A stretch of DNA of 64,000 nucleotides from Devosia equisanguinis (GCF_900631955.1 NZ_UZWD01000038.1:124001-188000); one strand, 5' to 3'. Positions 25,528-36,624 are shown, numbered from the stretch's first letter. Translations and numbers: made by a program. The notes: generated by a model not told the origin, from the sequence alone.

Positions 25528-26478
25528 TCAGTGGCCGAGCCTTGCCAGCCGGTTGGCCCTAAGGCGGGCGAAGTCTTCGCCGGCATGATGGGACGACCGC
25601 GTCAACGGGCTCGACGACACCAGCAGGAACCCCTTGGCCGTTGCCACGGTGGCAAAAGACTTGAACTCCTCCGGCGTGACGAAACGCTGGAGCGGGTAGT
25701 GCTTCTTGGTCGGCTGCAGGTATTGCCCGATAGTGAGAAAATCGACATCGGCGGAGCGCAGGTCGTCCATGAGCTGGAGCACTTCGTTCCGCTCTTCACC
25801 GAGCCCGACCATGATGCCGGACTTTGTGAAGATGGTAGGATCGAGTTCCTTGACCCGCTGCAGCAGCCGGATCGAATGGAAATAGCGGGCGCCAGGACGC
25901 ACCTTCAGGTACTTGGAGGGCACGGTTTCCAGATTGTGGTTGAACACATCCGGCTTGGCCGCCACCACGATTTCGAGAGCGCCGTCCTTACGGAGGAAAT
26001 CGGGCGTCAGGATTTCGATGGTAGTCCTGGGGTTGCGAGCACGGATCGCCAGAATGACGTCGGCGAAGTGCTGGGCACCGCCATCAGCCAGATCGTCGCG
26101 ATCCACCGACGTGATGACGACATGCTCGAGACCGAGCTTGGCCACAGCATTGGCCACATTTTCGGGCTCGTTGGGATCGAGGGCAGTCGGCAAGCCGGTG
26201 CGCACATTGCAGAAGGCGCAGGCGCGGGTACAGATCTCGCCCATGATCATCATGGTGGCGTGCTTCTTGGACCAGCACTCGCCGATATTGGGGCAGCCGG
26301 CTTCCTCGCAGACGGTGACGAGATTGTTCTCGCGCACAATCTGCTGGGTTTCCTTGTAGACCGGGGAGCCCGGCGCCTTGACGCGAATCCAGTCGGGCTT
26401 GCGCAGCACGATGCTTTCGGGCCGGTTGGCTTTTTCCGGGTGACGCGGGCGGGCCGCATTATCGATAAGCGTGACCAT
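25528..26478 (-). CDS. lipA: Lipoyl synthase LipA
   Basis: The 316-residue radical-SAM enzyme carries the two clusters' cysteines: [12 protein letters not shown] (auxiliary cluster) and [10 protein letters not shown] (CxxxCxxC, radical SAM cluster), plus the C-terminal [10 protein letters not shown] with the auxiliary serine. It inserts two sulfurs into octanoyl groups to form lipoyl cofactors needed by the pyruvate dehydrogenase genes just downstream in the window (29.8-33.7 kb). A 12-bp palindrome GGGGCTAGCCCC (26492-26503) lies right upstream of the ATG. Confidence 0.96.
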   Translation of the reverse strand: MVTLIDNAARPRHPEKANRPESIVLRKPDWIRVKAPGSPVYKETQQIVRENNLVTVCEEAGCPNIGECWSKKHATMMIMGEICTRACAFCNVRTGLPTALDPNEPENVANAVAKLGLEHVVITSVDRDDLADGGAQHFADVILAIRARNPRTTIEILTPDFLRKDGALEIVVAAKPDVFNHNLETVPSKYLKVRPGARYFHSIRLLQRVKELDPTIFTKSGIMVGLGEERNEVLQLMDDLRSADVDFLTIGQYLQPTKKHYPLQRFVTPEEFKSFATVATAKGFLLVSSSPLTRSSHHAGEDFARLRANRLARLGH

Positions 26479-26555
26479 ATCAGTCCTGTCTGGGGCTAGC
26501 CCCTATATCGCTCCCAAAGGCGGCCGGTTCAACCCGTGCCTGGTCTTGTATGCGT

Positions 26556-27596
26556 TCAGTGCATGACGTCGGCAATATCCACCCAGTCGCCACCGTGGCT
26601 CGCAGAAAGGATGGTTGCGCGGACCAGCGCCAGTGAGCCGAGATTGTCTTCACCCGAGCTGAAGCCGGGCGGAATGATGCCGGTTTCGAGCGCCGTGGCC
26701 ATGGCGTTGAGCGTGCCGGTCCGGTCCGGAAAAGCGACGGGATCGAGCTTGAGCGGTTCCGGCTTGCCATCGAGCGCAAGCAGGCTGACCTGGTCGGGGC
26801 CGGTACGGTCGCGGAAGTGATCGCGTGAGCTCCAGGCGATCTGCCCTTCGGCGCCATCCATGGCCCATTCGCCGGCCCAAGGCGTCACCGGCCCGGAATT
26901 CATCCAGCTGGCGCGGTAGGAAACGATCGTGCCCCTGGCAAATTCGATCGTTGCGACACCACTCGGATCATAGCGGAAGGGGCTCCCGGGCGGATTCCAG
27001 GTACGGCAGGATAGCCGTACCGGCTCGTCGCCGAGCACAAAGCGCATGAGGTCGAAATGGTGGATGGACATGTCGGCCAGCAGCGGATCGGGCATGTCCC
27101 AATAACGATAGCCCTGGCTGGGGCCGTGGCGGCGGAAGTCTATCGAGACCATGTTGAGCGCACCGAACTTGCCTTCGGCGATCAGCCGGGCCGCGGCGAT
27201 AGGCGCCGGCTGGTGACGGTAGTTCTGGCTGACCATGAGCACCCTACCCTGTGCCTTGGCAAGGGCAACCAGTTCCTTGCCCTGGGCAATGGTGCTGGTG
27301 AAAGGCTTTTCGACCAACACATTATAGCCGAGCTCAAGGCAGCGCTTGACCACGGGATAGTGGGCTTCAGTGCGCAAGGTGCAGATAGCCAGAGTGGCAT
27401 CGGTGTGATGAGCTGCGTCTTCGAGGCTGGTGAAGCAGAGTTTCGGGTCAATGCCCAATTCGTTCTGCACGCGGGCGGTCGCCTCGGGATTGGTATCCAC
27501 GTAACCCACCATCTCGACAGTGGGAACTTTGGGGATAACGTCTCGGGTCCAGCTGAAACCCCAATGTCCCAGACCGATCTGGATTGCCTTGACCAT
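26556..27596 (-). CDS. Gfo/Idh/MocA-family oxidoreductase
   Basis: The 346-residue protein has a Rossmann NAD(P)-binding start (IQIGLGHWGFSW), the family EKPFTSTIAQG motif near residue 95 with the catalytic Lys, and a C-terminal alpha/beta substrate domain. Such enzymes oxidise sugars, inositols or their derivatives. The ATG at 27596 has GGAG 8 nt upstream. It lies alone between lipA and lpdA, without sugar transport genes nearby, so the substrate stays open. Confidence 0.87.
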   Translation of the reverse strand: MVKAIQIGLGHWGFSWTRDVIPKVPTVEMVGYVDTNPEATARVQNELGIDPKLCFTSLEDAAHHTDATLAICTLRTEAHYPVVKRCLELGYNVLVEKPFTSTIAQGKELVALAKAQGRVLMVSQNYRHQPAPIAAARLIAEGKFGALNMVSIDFRRHGPSQGYRYWDMPDPLLADMSIHHFDLMRFVLGDEPVRLSCRTWNPPGSPFRYDPSGVATIEFARGTIVSYRASWMNSGPVTPWAGEWAMDGAEGQIAWSSRDHFRDRTGPDQVSLLALDGKPEPLKLDPVAFPDRTGTLNAMATALETGIIPPGFSSGEDNLGSLALVRATILSASHGGDWVDIADVMH

Positions 27597-27645
27597 GTGG
27601 AAAACTCCTTTGGTTGTACGTTCCTGAGCGCGGGCGAAAGGGAAT

Positions 27646-27667
27646 GGCCCGGGCTTTCACCCGGACC
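27646..27667 (-). terminator. Hairpin downstream of lpdA
   Basis: GGCCCGGG (27646-27653) pairs with CCCGGACC (27660-27667), one G-T type pair, 16 nt after the lpdA TAG. It probably ends the pdh-lpd transcript before the oxidoreductase gene. There is no clear U-run. Confidence 0.45.
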
Positions 27668-27682
27668 AACGATTGAGATCGG

Positions 27683-29122
27683 CTAGATGTTCAGGGCGCG
27701 ACCATATGCATCAAGCACGCTTTCCTTCATGGACTCGGAAAGCGTGGGATGCGGGAAGATGGTGTGGATCAGCTCTTCCTCGGTGGTTTCGAGGTTCATG
27801 GCGACCACAAAACCCTGGATCAGCTCGGTGACTTCGGCGCCGACCATGTGGGCGCCGAGCAGTTCGCCGGTCTTGGCGTCAAAAATGGTCTTCACCAGAC
27901 CGTCGGGCTCGCCCAGCGCAATCGCCTTGCCATTGCCGACAAAGGGGAAGCGGCCGACCTTGATCTCGCGACCGGCTTCCTTGGCCCTGGCTTCGGTGAG
28001 GCCGACGCTGGCAACCTGGGGCTCGCAATAGGTGCAGCCGGGCACCTTGGTCTTGTCGAGGCCATGGACCTTGAGGCCGGCGATCTTTTCGACGGTGATG
28101 ACGGCTTCATGCTCGGCCTTGTGCGCCAGCATCGGCGGGCCGGCGACGTCGCCGATGGCCCAGATGCCATCGATATTGGTCTTGCCGTAGTTATCGATGA
28201 CGATGGCGCCGCGCTCGGTCTTGACGCCGACGGTTTCGAGGCCGAGGCCTTCGATATTGCACATGACGCCGACCGCCGAGATCAGCTTGTCGCCAGCGAT
28301 CTGCTGGGTCTTGCCGTCCTTGGTTTCAACATGGGCAACAATGCCGTTACCGGTCTTTTCGACCTTGGCGACCTTGGCTTCGGTGAGGAACTTGATGCCG
28401 CGCTTTTCCAAACGCTTGCGGGCAAGGCCGGAAATCTCGGCGTCTTCGACCGGCAGGATTTGCGGCAAGAGTTCGATTACCGTCACCTCTGCGCCCAGCG
28501 AGCGATAGAAGGACGCGAATTCGATGCCGATGGCGCCCGAGCCCATGACGACCAGCGACTTGGGCATTTCGGCAGGCTTGAGTGCCTCGAAATAGGTCCA
28601 GATCTTGTCGCCATCAGGCTCGATCCCCGGCAGCACACGAGGACGGGCACCGGTGGCGATGATGATGTTCTTGGCCTTGTAAGTGCCCTCGCCCAGAGCG
28701 TTCTTGGGAATGGGGCCCTGCGGCTCGACGATCTTCTTTTTGGTGGGCGCGACCTTGATCTCACCCGGCTTGGTGATGGTCGCTTCGCCCCAGATGATGT
28801 CGATCTTGTTCTTCTTCATGAGGAACTGGACGCCATTGTTCATCTGCGCGGCAATGGCGCGGGAGCGCTTGACGATGCCTTCGAGGTCGAAGCCGAACTT
28901 TTCGGCGGTTAGGCCGTAGTCCTTGGCATGGCCCATATGGCCGTAGATTTCGGCCGAACGCAGCAGCGCCTTGGTGGGGATGCAACCCCAGTTCGAGCAG
29001 ATACCGGCCATGTGTTCGCGCTCGACAATGGCCACCTTCATGCCCAGCTGCGCGCCGCGGATGGCTGCAACGTAACCGCCGGGACCGGCGCCGATGACGA
29101 GAAGATCGTATTGGTCAGCCAT
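27683..29122 (-). CDS. lpdA: Dihydrolipoyl dehydrogenase (E3)
   Basis: The 479-residue flavoprotein has the FAD motif GAGPGGYVAAIRGAQLG, the redox disulfide in CSNWGCIPTK, a second nucleotide motif VMGSGAIGIEFASF, and the C-terminal HPTLSE with the active-site His. It reoxidises the dihydrolipoyl groups of the E2 protein in the pyruvate dehydrogenase complex. ATG 29122 follows GGAGGCCCTT; the frame is open upstream but overlaps the hydrolase gene. It is the last gene of the pdhABC-hydrolase-lpdA group. Confidence 0.95.
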   Translation of the reverse strand: MADQYDLLVIGAGPGGYVAAIRGAQLGMKVAIVEREHMAGICSNWGCIPTKALLRSAEIYGHMGHAKDYGLTAEKFGFDLEGIVKRSRAIAAQMNNGVQFLMKKNKIDIIWGEATITKPGEIKVAPTKKKIVEPQGPIPKNALGEGTYKAKNIIIATGARPRVLPGIEPDGDKIWTYFEALKPAEMPKSLVVMGSGAIGIEFASFYRSLGAEVTVIELLPQILPVEDAEISGLARKRLEKRGIKFLTEAKVAKVEKTGNGIVAHVETKDGKTQQIAGDKLISAVGVMCNIEGLGLETVGVKTERGAIVIDNYGKTNIDGIWAIGDVAGPPMLAHKAEHEAVITVEKIAGLKVHGLDKTKVPGCTYCEPQVASVGLTEARAKEAGREIKVGRFPFVGNGKAIALGEPDGLVKTIFDAKTGELLGAHMVGAEVTELIQGFVVAMNLETTEEELIHTIFPHPTLSESMKESVLDAYGRALNI

Positions 29123-29145
29123 AAGGGCCTCCAGATTGGTTTGGG

Positions 29146-29796
29146 TCAGAGACCCAGAATTTTGCTGACAAGCGGCGCAAGACCGTCGCCGATAGCGCGG
29201 GTATTGGTCGCGTCGAGATGGACGCCGTCGAGCGGCGAAGCCACGGAAACGGTGGACGCGTCGAAAAAGCCGGTGCCCAGTTCCTCGGCGCGACGGGCAT
29301 AGTGTCCGGCAAATTCGCGCGACTGGGCGATACCGTGAGCAGCGCCGCCAAAGTGGCCCATCATGTCGGCGTTTTTGCCATCGCATAGCAGCGGCGGCGA
29401 CACGATGATGATCTGCGGCGGGGTCTCACCCTTGCCTGCGGAAACACCGCGAACAAGATGCACGAGGCGCCGGATGCCAAAAGAGGCCTCAAGCGCAGAG
29501 CCGCATACCGACGGCTTGAGATCGTTGGTACCCAGCATGATGATCACCATGTCGAGCGGGCTATGGCTTTCGAGCAGCGTCGGCAGAATGCGGGCGCCGT
29601 TGCGGTCGGCAGCAGCGTGCCAGTCGTCAGCCGCTGTGGTACGCCCACCCAAACCTTCGGCAATCACGCGCGCCTTGCCGCCGAGCGCCTTTTCGAGCGC
29701 GGTCGGCCAGCGATCCTCATAGGCATGGCGAGGGCCGCCCTGCCTGGGATTGGCGCCATAGGTCAGGCTATCGCCATAGGCGAGGATGGTTTTCAT
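29146..29796 (-). CDS. SGNH/GDSL hydrolase
   Basis: The 216-residue esterase has block I YGDSLTYG (Ser nucleophile), block III LGTND and a C-terminal DGVHLD with the Asp-x-x-His pair. No signal peptide is present, so it acts in the cytoplasm as a lysophospholipase/arylesterase-like enzyme. ATG 29796 has AGGGGG 7 nt upstream; GTG 29799 is an alternative. It lies between the E2 and E3 genes of pyruvate dehydrogenase, an insertion seen in related genomes but without a known link to the complex. Confidence 0.88.
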   Translation of the reverse strand: MKTILAYGDSLTYGANPRQGGPRHAYEDRWPTALEKALGGKARVIAEGLGGRTTAADDWHAAADRNGARILPTLLESHSPLDMVIIMLGTNDLKPSVCGSALEASFGIRRLVHLVRGVSAGKGETPPQIIIVSPPLLCDGKNADMMGHFGGAAHGIAQSREFAGHYARRAEELGTGFFDASTVSVASPLDGVHLDATNTRAIGDGLAPLVSKILGL

Positions 29797-29807
29797 CACC
29801 CTGCCCC

Positions 29808-31205
29808 CTAAGCCAGCATCATCACCGGGTTTTCAATGAGCCCTTTGAACACGCCGAGCACTTCGGCGCCCAGGGCGCCGTCGACGGCACGGTGGTCGCA
29901 GGAGAGCGTGGCGGTCATGAATTGGCCGATCTTGATCTGGCCATTTTCAGGATAGACGCGTTCTTCACCGGCGCCCACAGCCAGGATCGTGCCATGCGGC
30001 GGATTGATCACGGCGGCGAAGTGCTTGATGCCGAACATGCCCAGGTTGGAAACCGACGACGAGCCGCCCTGATACTCATGCGGAGCGAGCTTCTTGGACT
30101 TGGCGCGGGTTGCCAGGTCCTTCACCTCTTCGGAAATTTCACGCAGGGTCTTGGTGTCGCAGGATTTGACGACCGGTGTGAAGAGACCGCCGGGCACCGA
30201 GACAGCAACCGCCACGTCAGAACGCTTGTGATAGAGGATTGAGTCGCCGGCCCAGGTTGCGTTTGCAGTGGGGACGCGCTGCAGGGCGATGGCCCAGGCC
30301 TTCATGATGAAGTCGTTGACCGAGAGCTTGAAGGCCGGCTTGCCGTCTTTACCCTTGGGCGCAGAAGCATTGATCTGCTCACGAGCGGCCATCAGCGCAT
30401 CAATCTTGCAATCGAGTGTCAGATAGAAGTGCGGAACGGTCTGCTTGCTCTCGGTGAGGCGGGCGGCCACGACCTTGCGCATGCCGTCATTGGGGACGAC
30501 CTCGTAGGTGCCTTCCTCATAGAGCGCCATGACCTGGTTCTTGCTCATGCCGGTCGCCGGAGCGGTACTTGCCGTCGGGGCAGATGCGGACGGAGCTGCC
30601 TTGAGCGGGGCCTTGCCTGACTTGGCGGCCTCGACGTCCGACTTGATTACCCGGCCCTTCGGCCCAGTGCCGGAAATAGCCGCCAGGTCGATACCGGCTT
30701 CCTTGGCAAGACGCTTGGCAAGCGGCGAGGCAAAAACGCGGCCGCCCTCAGATTTGGCGGGTGCGGATTTTGCCGGAGCGCTCGATCCGGTATTGCTGTT
30801 CGCAACAGGCGCGGACTTGGCTGGTGCCGGGTCGGCCTTGGCGGTCGGCGCGGTCTGGGTGGCAGCATCGGCGCGCTCTACGGTGCCGGCGTCCGCCTTG
30901 GCGTCGCTCTTTGGCGCCTCGGCTTTCGGGGCCGGAGCCGAGCCAATAGCGCTTGCCTCTTCACCGTCCTGCAGCAGCACGGCAATGACCGCATTGACCT
31001 TCACGTTGTCGGTGCCTTCGGCAACGAGGATCTTGCCGATCTTGCCCTCGTCTACGGCCTCGACTTCCATCGTGGCCTTGTCGGTTTCGATTTCGGCGAT
31101 CACGTCACCGGAGGAGACGCTGTCGCCCTCCTTGACGTGCCACTTGGCGAGCTTGCCCTCTTCCATCGTCGGAGAGAGCGCCGGCATGGTGATATCGATT
31201 GGCAT
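29808..31205 (-). CDS. pdhC: Pyruvate dehydrogenase E2, dihydrolipoamide acetyltransferase
   Basis: The 465-residue protein contains an N-terminal lipoyl domain (lipoyl-Lys in [10 protein letters not shown]), a long Ala/Pro/Lys-rich linker, a peripheral-subunit-binding domain (ASPLAKRLAKEAGID, GRVIKSDV) and the acyltransferase core ending in the catalytic HRAVDGALGA. It transfers acetyl groups to CoA and forms the complex core. It follows pdhB by 11 bp. Confidence 0.95.
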   Translation of the reverse strand: MPIDITMPALSPTMEEGKLAKWHVKEGDSVSSGDVIAEIETDKATMEVEAVDEGKIGKILVAEGTDNVKVNAVIAVLLQDGEEASAIGSAPAPKAEAPKSDAKADAGTVERADAATQTAPTAKADPAPAKSAPVANSNTGSSAPAKSAPAKSEGGRVFASPLAKRLAKEAGIDLAAISGTGPKGRVIKSDVEAAKSGKAPLKAAPSASAPTASTAPATGMSKNQVMALYEEGTYEVVPNDGMRKVVAARLTESKQTVPHFYLTLDCKIDALMAAREQINASAPKGKDGKPAFKLSVNDFIMKAWAIALQRVPTANATWAGDSILYHKRSDVAVAVSVPGGLFTPVVKSCDTKTLREISEEVKDLATRAKSKKLAPHEYQGGSSSVSNLGMFGIKHFAAVINPPHGTILAVGAGEERVYPENGQIKIGQFMTATLSCDHRAVDGALGAEVLGVFKGLIENPVMMLA

Positions 31206-31216
31206 CCCGGGTCTCC

Positions 31217-32602
31217 TTACGAGCGGTAGGTCACGGCATTGACGGCCGCGATCACTTCATCGACGTTCGGCAGCGCCAGCTTTTCGAGGTTGGCGGCATA
31301 GGGCATGGGGACATCCTTGCCGGTGACGCGGATAACAGGCGCATCGAGGTAGTCAAAGGCCTGCTCCATGACGCGCGCCGAGAGCTCGGCGCCAATGCCG
31401 CCCTGCGGCCAGCCTTCCTCGACGGTGACGAGACGGCCTGTCTTCTTGACCGACTCGATGACGGTGTCGCTATCGAGCGGGCGCAGGGTGCGCAGATCGA
31501 TCAGCTCGACATCGACGCCGGCAGCAACCAGCTTTTCGGTAGCCTGGGTGGCGTAGCGCATGCCCATTGAGAAGGAGACGATGGTGACATCGGCACCCTT
31601 GCGGGCGATGCGCGCCTTGCCGATCGGCAGCACGAAATCGTCCACCTTGGGTACGAGGCCGGTGGAGCCGTAGAGGATTTCGTTCTCGAGGAACACCACC
31701 GGATTGGGCGACCGGATCGCCGCCTTGAGGAGCCCCTTGGCGTCGGCGGCGCTATAGGGCGCGACAACGGTGAGACCGGGGACGTGACTATACCAGGCCG
31801 AATAGTCCTGGCTGTGCTGCGCACCCACGCGGGCGGCAGGTCCGTTCGGGCCACGGAACACCATCGGCGCCTGCACCTGGCCACCAGACATATAGAGCTG
31901 CTTGGCGGCGGAATTGATGATCTGGTCGATTGCCTGCATGGCAAAGTTCCAGGTCATGAACTCTACAATTGGCTTGAGGCCAGCAAAGGCAGCACCGACG
32001 GCGAGGCCGGCAAAGCCATGCTCGGTGATTGGCGTGTCGATGACGCGCTCGGGGCCGAATTCCTGCAGCAGGCCCTGGGTGATCTTATAGGCGCCCTGAT
32101 ATTCGGCGACCTCTTCACCGATGATGAAGACGTCCTTGTCGCGGCGCAGCTCTTCAGCCATGGCCTCGTTGAGGGCCTGGCGGACCGTCATTTCGACCAT
32201 CTCGACGCCCTCGGGCAGGTCGGGATCGTTCTGAGGCTCGAATTTGGGAGCGGCGGCGACGGGTGCTGCAGCAGCAGGCGCAGGAGCCTCGGCCTCGACC
32301 ATGCTCGGCGCCGGCGCTTCGGCCGCAGCCGGGGCAGCGGCAGGCGCCTCACCGGCACTTTCGCCTTCGGCCAGAATAAGCGCGATAGGCGCATTCACCT
32401 TCACGCCCTCAGTGCCTTCGGCAACCAGGATTTCTGCGACCGTGCCTTCATCGACCGACTCGACTTCCATTGTCGCCTTGTCGGTTTCTATCTCGGCGAG
32501 AACGTCACCGGACTTGACCACGTCGCCGACCTTGACCAGCCACTTGGCCAGCTTGCCTTCTTCCATGGTGGGAGACAAAGCGGGCATGAGGATTTGGGGC
32601 AT
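31217..32602 (-). CDS. pdhB: Pyruvate dehydrogenase E1 beta with N-terminal lipoyl domain
   Basis: The 461-residue protein starts with a lipoyl domain almost the same as that of the E2 ([11 protein letters not shown]), a Pro/Ala linker of about 60 residues and then the E1-beta transketolase fold ([31 protein letters not shown]). This domain fusion is characteristic of alphaproteobacteria. ATG 32602 has GGAG 7 nt upstream. It forms the decarboxylating heterotetramer with PdhA, encoded 95 bp upstream. Confidence 0.95.
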   Translation of the reverse strand: MPQILMPALSPTMEEGKLAKWLVKVGDVVKSGDVLAEIETDKATMEVESVDEGTVAEILVAEGTEGVKVNAPIALILAEGESAGEAPAAAPAAAEAPAPSMVEAEAPAPAAAAPVAAAPKFEPQNDPDLPEGVEMVEMTVRQALNEAMAEELRRDKDVFIIGEEVAEYQGAYKITQGLLQEFGPERVIDTPITEHGFAGLAVGAAFAGLKPIVEFMTWNFAMQAIDQIINSAAKQLYMSGGQVQAPMVFRGPNGPAARVGAQHSQDYSAWYSHVPGLTVVAPYSAADAKGLLKAAIRSPNPVVFLENEILYGSTGLVPKVDDFVLPIGKARIARKGADVTIVSFSMGMRYATQATEKLVAAGVDVELIDLRTLRPLDSDTVIESVKKTGRLVTVEEGWPQGGIGAELSARVMEQAFDYLDAPVIRVTGKDVPMPYAANLEKLALPNVDEVIAAVNAVTYRS

Positions 32603-32697
32603 ATCTGCTCTCCAGCAATTCGACGCCGGGCTCTGCGGCCACACGGCGAAACTCAACAAAAGCGGCGTGAGACCCGACCCCTTGGGGCCGGCCTCGA

Positions 32698-33717
32698 TCA
32701 GGCCTCGATAATGATGTCGGTCCAGAGCTCGGATGCATCCGGCTCGGGATCATTGGTGGCAAAATCGGCCGCTTCGGTGACGATGGCGCGAATGTCGGTT
32801 TCGATGGCCTTGAGATCGTCCTCGGTGACGACACCAGCTTCGAGGAGCCGCGCCCGGACCTGCTCGATCGGGTCACGTTCCTGGCGGTACTTGGTGACCT
32901 CTTCCTTGCTGCGATACTTCGCCGGGTCGGACATGGAATGGCCGCGATAGCGATAGGTCAGCATTTCGAGAATATAGGGACCCTTGCCGGAGCGAGCATG
33001 CTCGATGGCGCGCTGGGCAGCGTCATAGACCATGCGCACATCCATGCCATCGACCTGCTCGCCGGGAATGTCAAACGACGCGCCGCGCTTGGAGAAGTCG
33101 GTGGTGGCGGCAGCACGCTCGATCGACGTGCCCATGGCGTATTTGTTGTTCTCGATGATGTAGACGACCGGCAGGTTCCAGAGCTTGGCCATGTTGAAGC
33201 TCTCATAGACCTGGCCCTGATTGGCGGCGCCGTCACCGAAATAGGTGATGGAGACCGAGCCATCCCCCTTGTACTTGCTGGCGAAGGCCAGGCCGGTACC
33301 GAGCGAGGCCTGGGCACCAACAATGCCGTTACCGCCATAGAAGCGGTGCTCGTTGGAGAACATGTGCATCGAGCCGCCCTTGCCTTTGGACAGGCCGCCT
33401 TGACGACCGGTGAGCTCGGCCATGACGCCCTTGGGATCAAGACCCATGACCAGCATGTGGCCGTGATCGCGATAGCCGGTTATCTGAGCGTCGCTGCCCT
33501 TCTCGGAGGCCATGGTGATGCCGGTGACCACTGCTTCCTGGCCGATATAGAGGTGGCAGAAGCCGCCGATCAGGCCCATGCCATAAAGCTGGCCGGCCTT
33601 TTCCTCGAAACGGCGAATGAGCAACATTTCCCGGAACGCTTCCAGATCCTGCTCTTGGGTGAACTGGGGGACATTGGACTGCGTCGTAGCCTTGGGGGCC
33701 GTTGCCTTGCGCGCCAT
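32698..33717 (-). CDS. pdhA: Pyruvate dehydrogenase E1 alpha
   Basis: The 339-residue protein has the thiamine-diphosphate motif from [13 protein letters not shown] to the [10 protein letters not shown] segment, and the phosphorylation-loop-like [13 protein letters not shown] region. It decarboxylates pyruvate and passes the acetyl unit to E2. It is the first of the pdhABC-lpdA genes; the 113-bp gap upstream to ftsB would hold the operon promoter. Confidence 0.95.
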   Translation of the reverse strand: MARKATAPKATTQSNVPQFTQEQDLEAFREMLLIRRFEEKAGQLYGMGLIGGFCHLYIGQEAVVTGITMASEKGSDAQITGYRDHGHMLVMGLDPKGVMAELTGRQGGLSKGKGGSMHMFSNEHRFYGGNGIVGAQASLGTGLAFASKYKGDGSVSITYFGDGAANQGQVYESFNMAKLWNLPVVYIIENNKYAMGTSIERAAATTDFSKRGASFDIPGEQVDGMDVRMVYDAAQRAIEHARSGKGPYILEMLTYRYRGHSMSDPAKYRSKEEVTKYRQERDPIEQVRARLLEAGVVTEDDLKAIETDIRAIVTEAADFATNDPEPDASELWTDIIIEA

Positions 33718-33830
33718 GCTTCGCTCCGGGTCGAATTGGGAATTTACCGCGTGGCCATCAGGCCATGGCGCGCACTATACTGCAAGCGACCGCGCAATAA
33801 CATTGCCGACCACAGGGTGCAGATATTAAT

Positions 33831-34229
33831 CTAAAGCGTTGAATCCGCTTCGATAATCGAGATTAACTCGTTATCGATTAATTCTACGAATTTACCGGAA
33901 ATTGGTTTACCTGTTCCTGGCTCGACCATGACGAGAATGTCGTCGGCATTGGCCATGTTGAGCAGGGCCCGGGCGCGCTCGACCACGAGGTCAGGATCGA
34001 GGTGGCGCGGATTCATCAGCGAAACCCGGTGCTCGAACGCGTCGATCTCTGCCTGCAGAGCCGAGGAGCGATCCTTAAGCACGCGAATATCGGCCAGGAT
34101 CTGCTCGCGACTCTCAATACCGAATTGGCCCGAAATGGCCGAGTAGCCCAGATAGCCCTGAAAGGCCAAAAGGGCCACGGTCAGGCCAAGAGGGCGCCAG
34201 AACGGTGGGCGTTTGAGACGGGTGGGCAT
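33831..34229 (-). CDS. ftsB: FtsB-family septum formation initiator
   Basis: The 132-residue protein has a short basic cytoplasmic start, one membrane helix at about 14-32 (LGLTVALLAFQGYLGYSAI), then a coiled coil (EQILADIRVLKDRSSALQAEIDAFEHRV) and the NPRHLDPDLVVERARALLNMA block typical of alphaproteobacterial FtsB/DivIC proteins. It would join FtsQ and FtsL in the divisome. Its place just upstream of pdhA is standard in this order. Confidence 0.88.
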   Translation of the reverse strand: MPTRLKRPPFWRPLGLTVALLAFQGYLGYSAISGQFGIESREQILADIRVLKDRSSALQAEIDAFEHRVSLMNPRHLDPDLVVERARALLNMANADDILVMVEPGTGKPISGKFVELIDNELISIIEADSTL

Positions 34230-34285
34230 GGGCAGTCCAAAAGGAGACGACCCAATATGGCTGACAGGGGATTAATATGGAGTTG

Positions 34286-34309
34286 AAGGCGGGCGCCACG
34301 GCCCGCCTT
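34286..34309 (-). terminator. Terminator hairpin downstream of maeB
   Basis: AAGGCGGGC (34286-34294) and GCCCGCCTT (34301-34309) form a perfect 9-bp stem with a 6-nt loop, 29 nt beyond the malic enzyme stop. It is symmetrical enough to work in both directions but only lies behind maeB; ftsB starts 57 bp further on. Confidence 0.6.
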
Positions 34310-34338
34310 CGCGTGTATCGTGATCAGCCAGTTCCCGC

Positions 34339-36624
34339 TCAGGACTGGGTAGCTACGGCCTCATTGGCGGCGATCGCCGCCATATTGACGATGCCGCGGC
34401 TGGTGACCGAGGGCGCCAGAATGTGCGCCGGCGCCTTGGTGCCCATCAGGATGGGGCCGACGGCGAGCGCGTTGTTCATTTCCTTGAGCAGTGTCATGGA
34501 GAGGTTCGCCGCATCGAGATCGGGGAAAATCAGCAGGTTGGCTTCGCCCTTGAGAACGGTTTCCGGCACGTAGCGCTCGCGCAGCGCCGGGTTGAGGGCC
34601 AGATCGCCCTGCATTTCGCCTTCGACGATCAAGTCGGGGGCCACGGCCTGGAGCTTGGCATAGACCTCACGCATCTTGAAGGCGCTGTCGCCGTCACGCG
34701 AACCGAAGTTGGAATAGCTCAGCAAGGCGGCGCGCGCCTCGATGTTGAACAGCTTGAGATGGTCGCGCGCCTGCAGGGCGATAGAAACCAGCTCGTCGGC
34801 ACTGGGGTTCTGGTTGACATAGGTGTCGGTGAGGAAGAAGGCGCCGCGCGGCAGGATCAGCATGGAAAGCGCCGAAACGTCCTTGATGCCATCCTGCAGG
34901 CCGATAATTGAACGTACATCGCGAACGTGCTTGATGTAGCGCCCCTGCAGGCCGCAGATCATGCCATCGGCTTCACCACGCTTTACCGCCAGGGCGGCGA
35001 TCACGGTGGTATTGGTGCGCACGATGGTGCGGGCGGTGTCGGGGGTCACGCCATTGCGGCCCACCAGCGCGTGGAAGAGGCTGACATAGTCGCGATAGCG
35101 CGGATCGTCTTCGGGGTTGATCACCTCGAAGTCGACGCCCGGCTTGATGCTGAGGCCGAAGCGCTCGATGCGCGCCTCGATGACGGCCGGACGGCCGATG
35201 AGGATCGGACGGGCAATGCGCTCTTCCAGCAGCACCTGAGCAGCGCGCAGCACGCGTTCGTCTTCGCCATCGGCAAAGGCGATGCGCTTGCCCTGCCCCT
35301 GAGCCCGGTCGATCATCGGCTTCATGACCAGGCCGGAACGGAACACGAAGCGGTTGAGGCTGTCGTAATAGGCCTCCCAATTCTCGATCGGCCTCTTGGC
35401 GACGCCACTTTCCATGGCAGCACGGGCCACGGCGGGGGCGATGCGCAGCATCAGGCGCTGGTCGAACGGATTGGGAATGACGTGCTCGGGACCGAACACG
35501 GCGGGTGCGCCGGAAGGCGAGACTTCCAGGCCAGGCTCATGCGCCAGCTTGGCGATGGCGCGCACGGCTGCCAGCTTCATCTCTTCATTGATGGTGGTCG
35601 CGTGGACGTCGAGCGCGCCGCGGAAAATGAAGGGGAAGCAGAGGACGTTGTTGACCTGGTTGGGATAATCCGAGCGTCCGGTGCAGACGATCGCATCGGC
35701 ACGGGTTTCCTTGGCCAGTTCCGGCATGATTTCCGGATTGGGGTTGGCAAGCGCCAGGATCAGCGGCTTCGGCGCCATTTTGGCCAGCATTTCTGGCTTC
35801 AGTGCGCCAGCGGCTGAAAGCCCGAGGAAAACGTCGGCACCATCGATGACCTCGGCCAAGGTCGTGGCCTCACTGGTGCGGCGGAACTGGCCGCGCCACT
35901 TGTCATTGACGTCGTTCCGCTTGTGGGTGACCAGGCCATCCTTGTCGGCAACCCAGATATTTTCGTATTTGGCGCCGAGCGCCACCAGGATGTTAAGGCA
36001 GGCAATGGCGGCGGCCCCTGCCCCCGAGGCGCAAATCTTGACCTCGTCCATCTTCTTGCCAGAGAGTTCTAACCCATTCAGCACTGCGGCGCCGACGATA
36101 ATGGCGGTGCCGTGCTGATCGTCATGAAAGACAGGAATCGGCATGCGCTCGCGCAGCGCTTCTTCAATCTCAAAGCAATCCGGCGCGCGAATGTCCTCAA
36201 GGTTGATGCCGCCGAATGTGGGCCAAAGGGGCGTCACCGCATTGATGAATTTCTGCGGGTCGATTTCATCGACTTCCAGGTCGAAGACGTCGATACCGGC
36301 GAATTTCTTGAACAGAACGGCCTTGCCTTCCATCACCGGCTTACTGGCCAGCGCCCCGATATTGCCCAGGCCGAGCACGGCGGTGCCGTTCGATATCACC
36401 GCAACCAGATTCTGGCGCGAAGTGTAGCGCGCGACCGCATCCGGGTTCTCGGCAATTTCTTCGCAGGGTGCAGCAACACCGGGGGAATAGGCCAGCGCCA
36501 GATCGCGCTGGTTACCGAGGGGCTTCAGCGGCTGGATTTCGAGTTTGCCCGGCTTGGGAAACTCGTGGAAATGCAGGGCGGCCTCGCGCAGTGCTTTTCG
36601 TTGTTCAGTGATGTCGGTAGACAC
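34339..36624 (-). CDS. maeB: NADP-dependent malic enzyme with phosphotransacetylase-like domain
   Basis: The 761-residue protein combines a malic enzyme domain ([13 protein letters not shown], the [11 protein letters not shown] metal site, NAD(P)-binding [10 protein letters not shown]) with a C-terminal phosphate-acetyltransferase-like domain of about 320 residues, the long MaeB form. It converts malate to pyruvate and CO2, feeding the pyruvate dehydrogenase encoded next door; the PTA-like domain usually acts as an acetyl-CoA sensor. GTG 36624 is chosen because GGAGGG lies 7 nt upstream; the frame opens further to a TTG at 36666. Confidence 0.93.
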   Translation of the reverse strand: MSTDITEQRKALREAALHFHEFPKPGKLEIQPLKPLGNQRDLALAYSPGVAAPCEEIAENPDAVARYTSRQNLVAVISNGTAVLGLGNIGALASKPVMEGKAVLFKKFAGIDVFDLEVDEIDPQKFINAVTPLWPTFGGINLEDIRAPDCFEIEEALRERMPIPVFHDDQHGTAIIVGAAVLNGLELSGKKMDEVKICASGAGAAAIACLNILVALGAKYENIWVADKDGLVTHKRNDVNDKWRGQFRRTSEATTLAEVIDGADVFLGLSAAGALKPEMLAKMAPKPLILALANPNPEIMPELAKETRADAIVCTGRSDYPNQVNNVLCFPFIFRGALDVHATTINEEMKLAAVRAIAKLAHEPGLEVSPSGAPAVFGPEHVIPNPFDQRLMLRIAPAVARAAMESGVAKRPIENWEAYYDSLNRFVFRSGLVMKPMIDRAQGQGKRIAFADGEDERVLRAAQVLLEERIARPILIGRPAVIEARIERFGLSIKPGVDFEVINPEDDPRYRDYVSLFHALVGRNGVTPDTARTIVRTNTTVIAALAVKRGEADGMICGLQGRYIKHVRDVRSIIGLQDGIKDVSALSMLILPRGAFFLTDTYVNQNPSADELVSIALQARDHLKLFNIEARAALLSYSNFGSRDGDSAFKMREVYAKLQAVAPDLIVEGEMQGDLALNPALRERYVPETVLKGEANLLIFPDLDAANLSMTLLKEMNNALAVGPILMGTKAPAHILAPSVTSRGIVNMAAIAANEAVATQS

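Noticed and set aside
26492..26503. 12-bp palindrome GGGGCTAGCCCC before lipA
   Set aside because: Too short and single to assign; it may be a chance palindrome or a small element, with no second copy seen.
33752..33765. Small hairpin TGGCC-ATCA-GGCCA upstream of pdhA
   Set aside because: A five-base stem without U-run, in a probable promoter region; insufficient for a terminator call.
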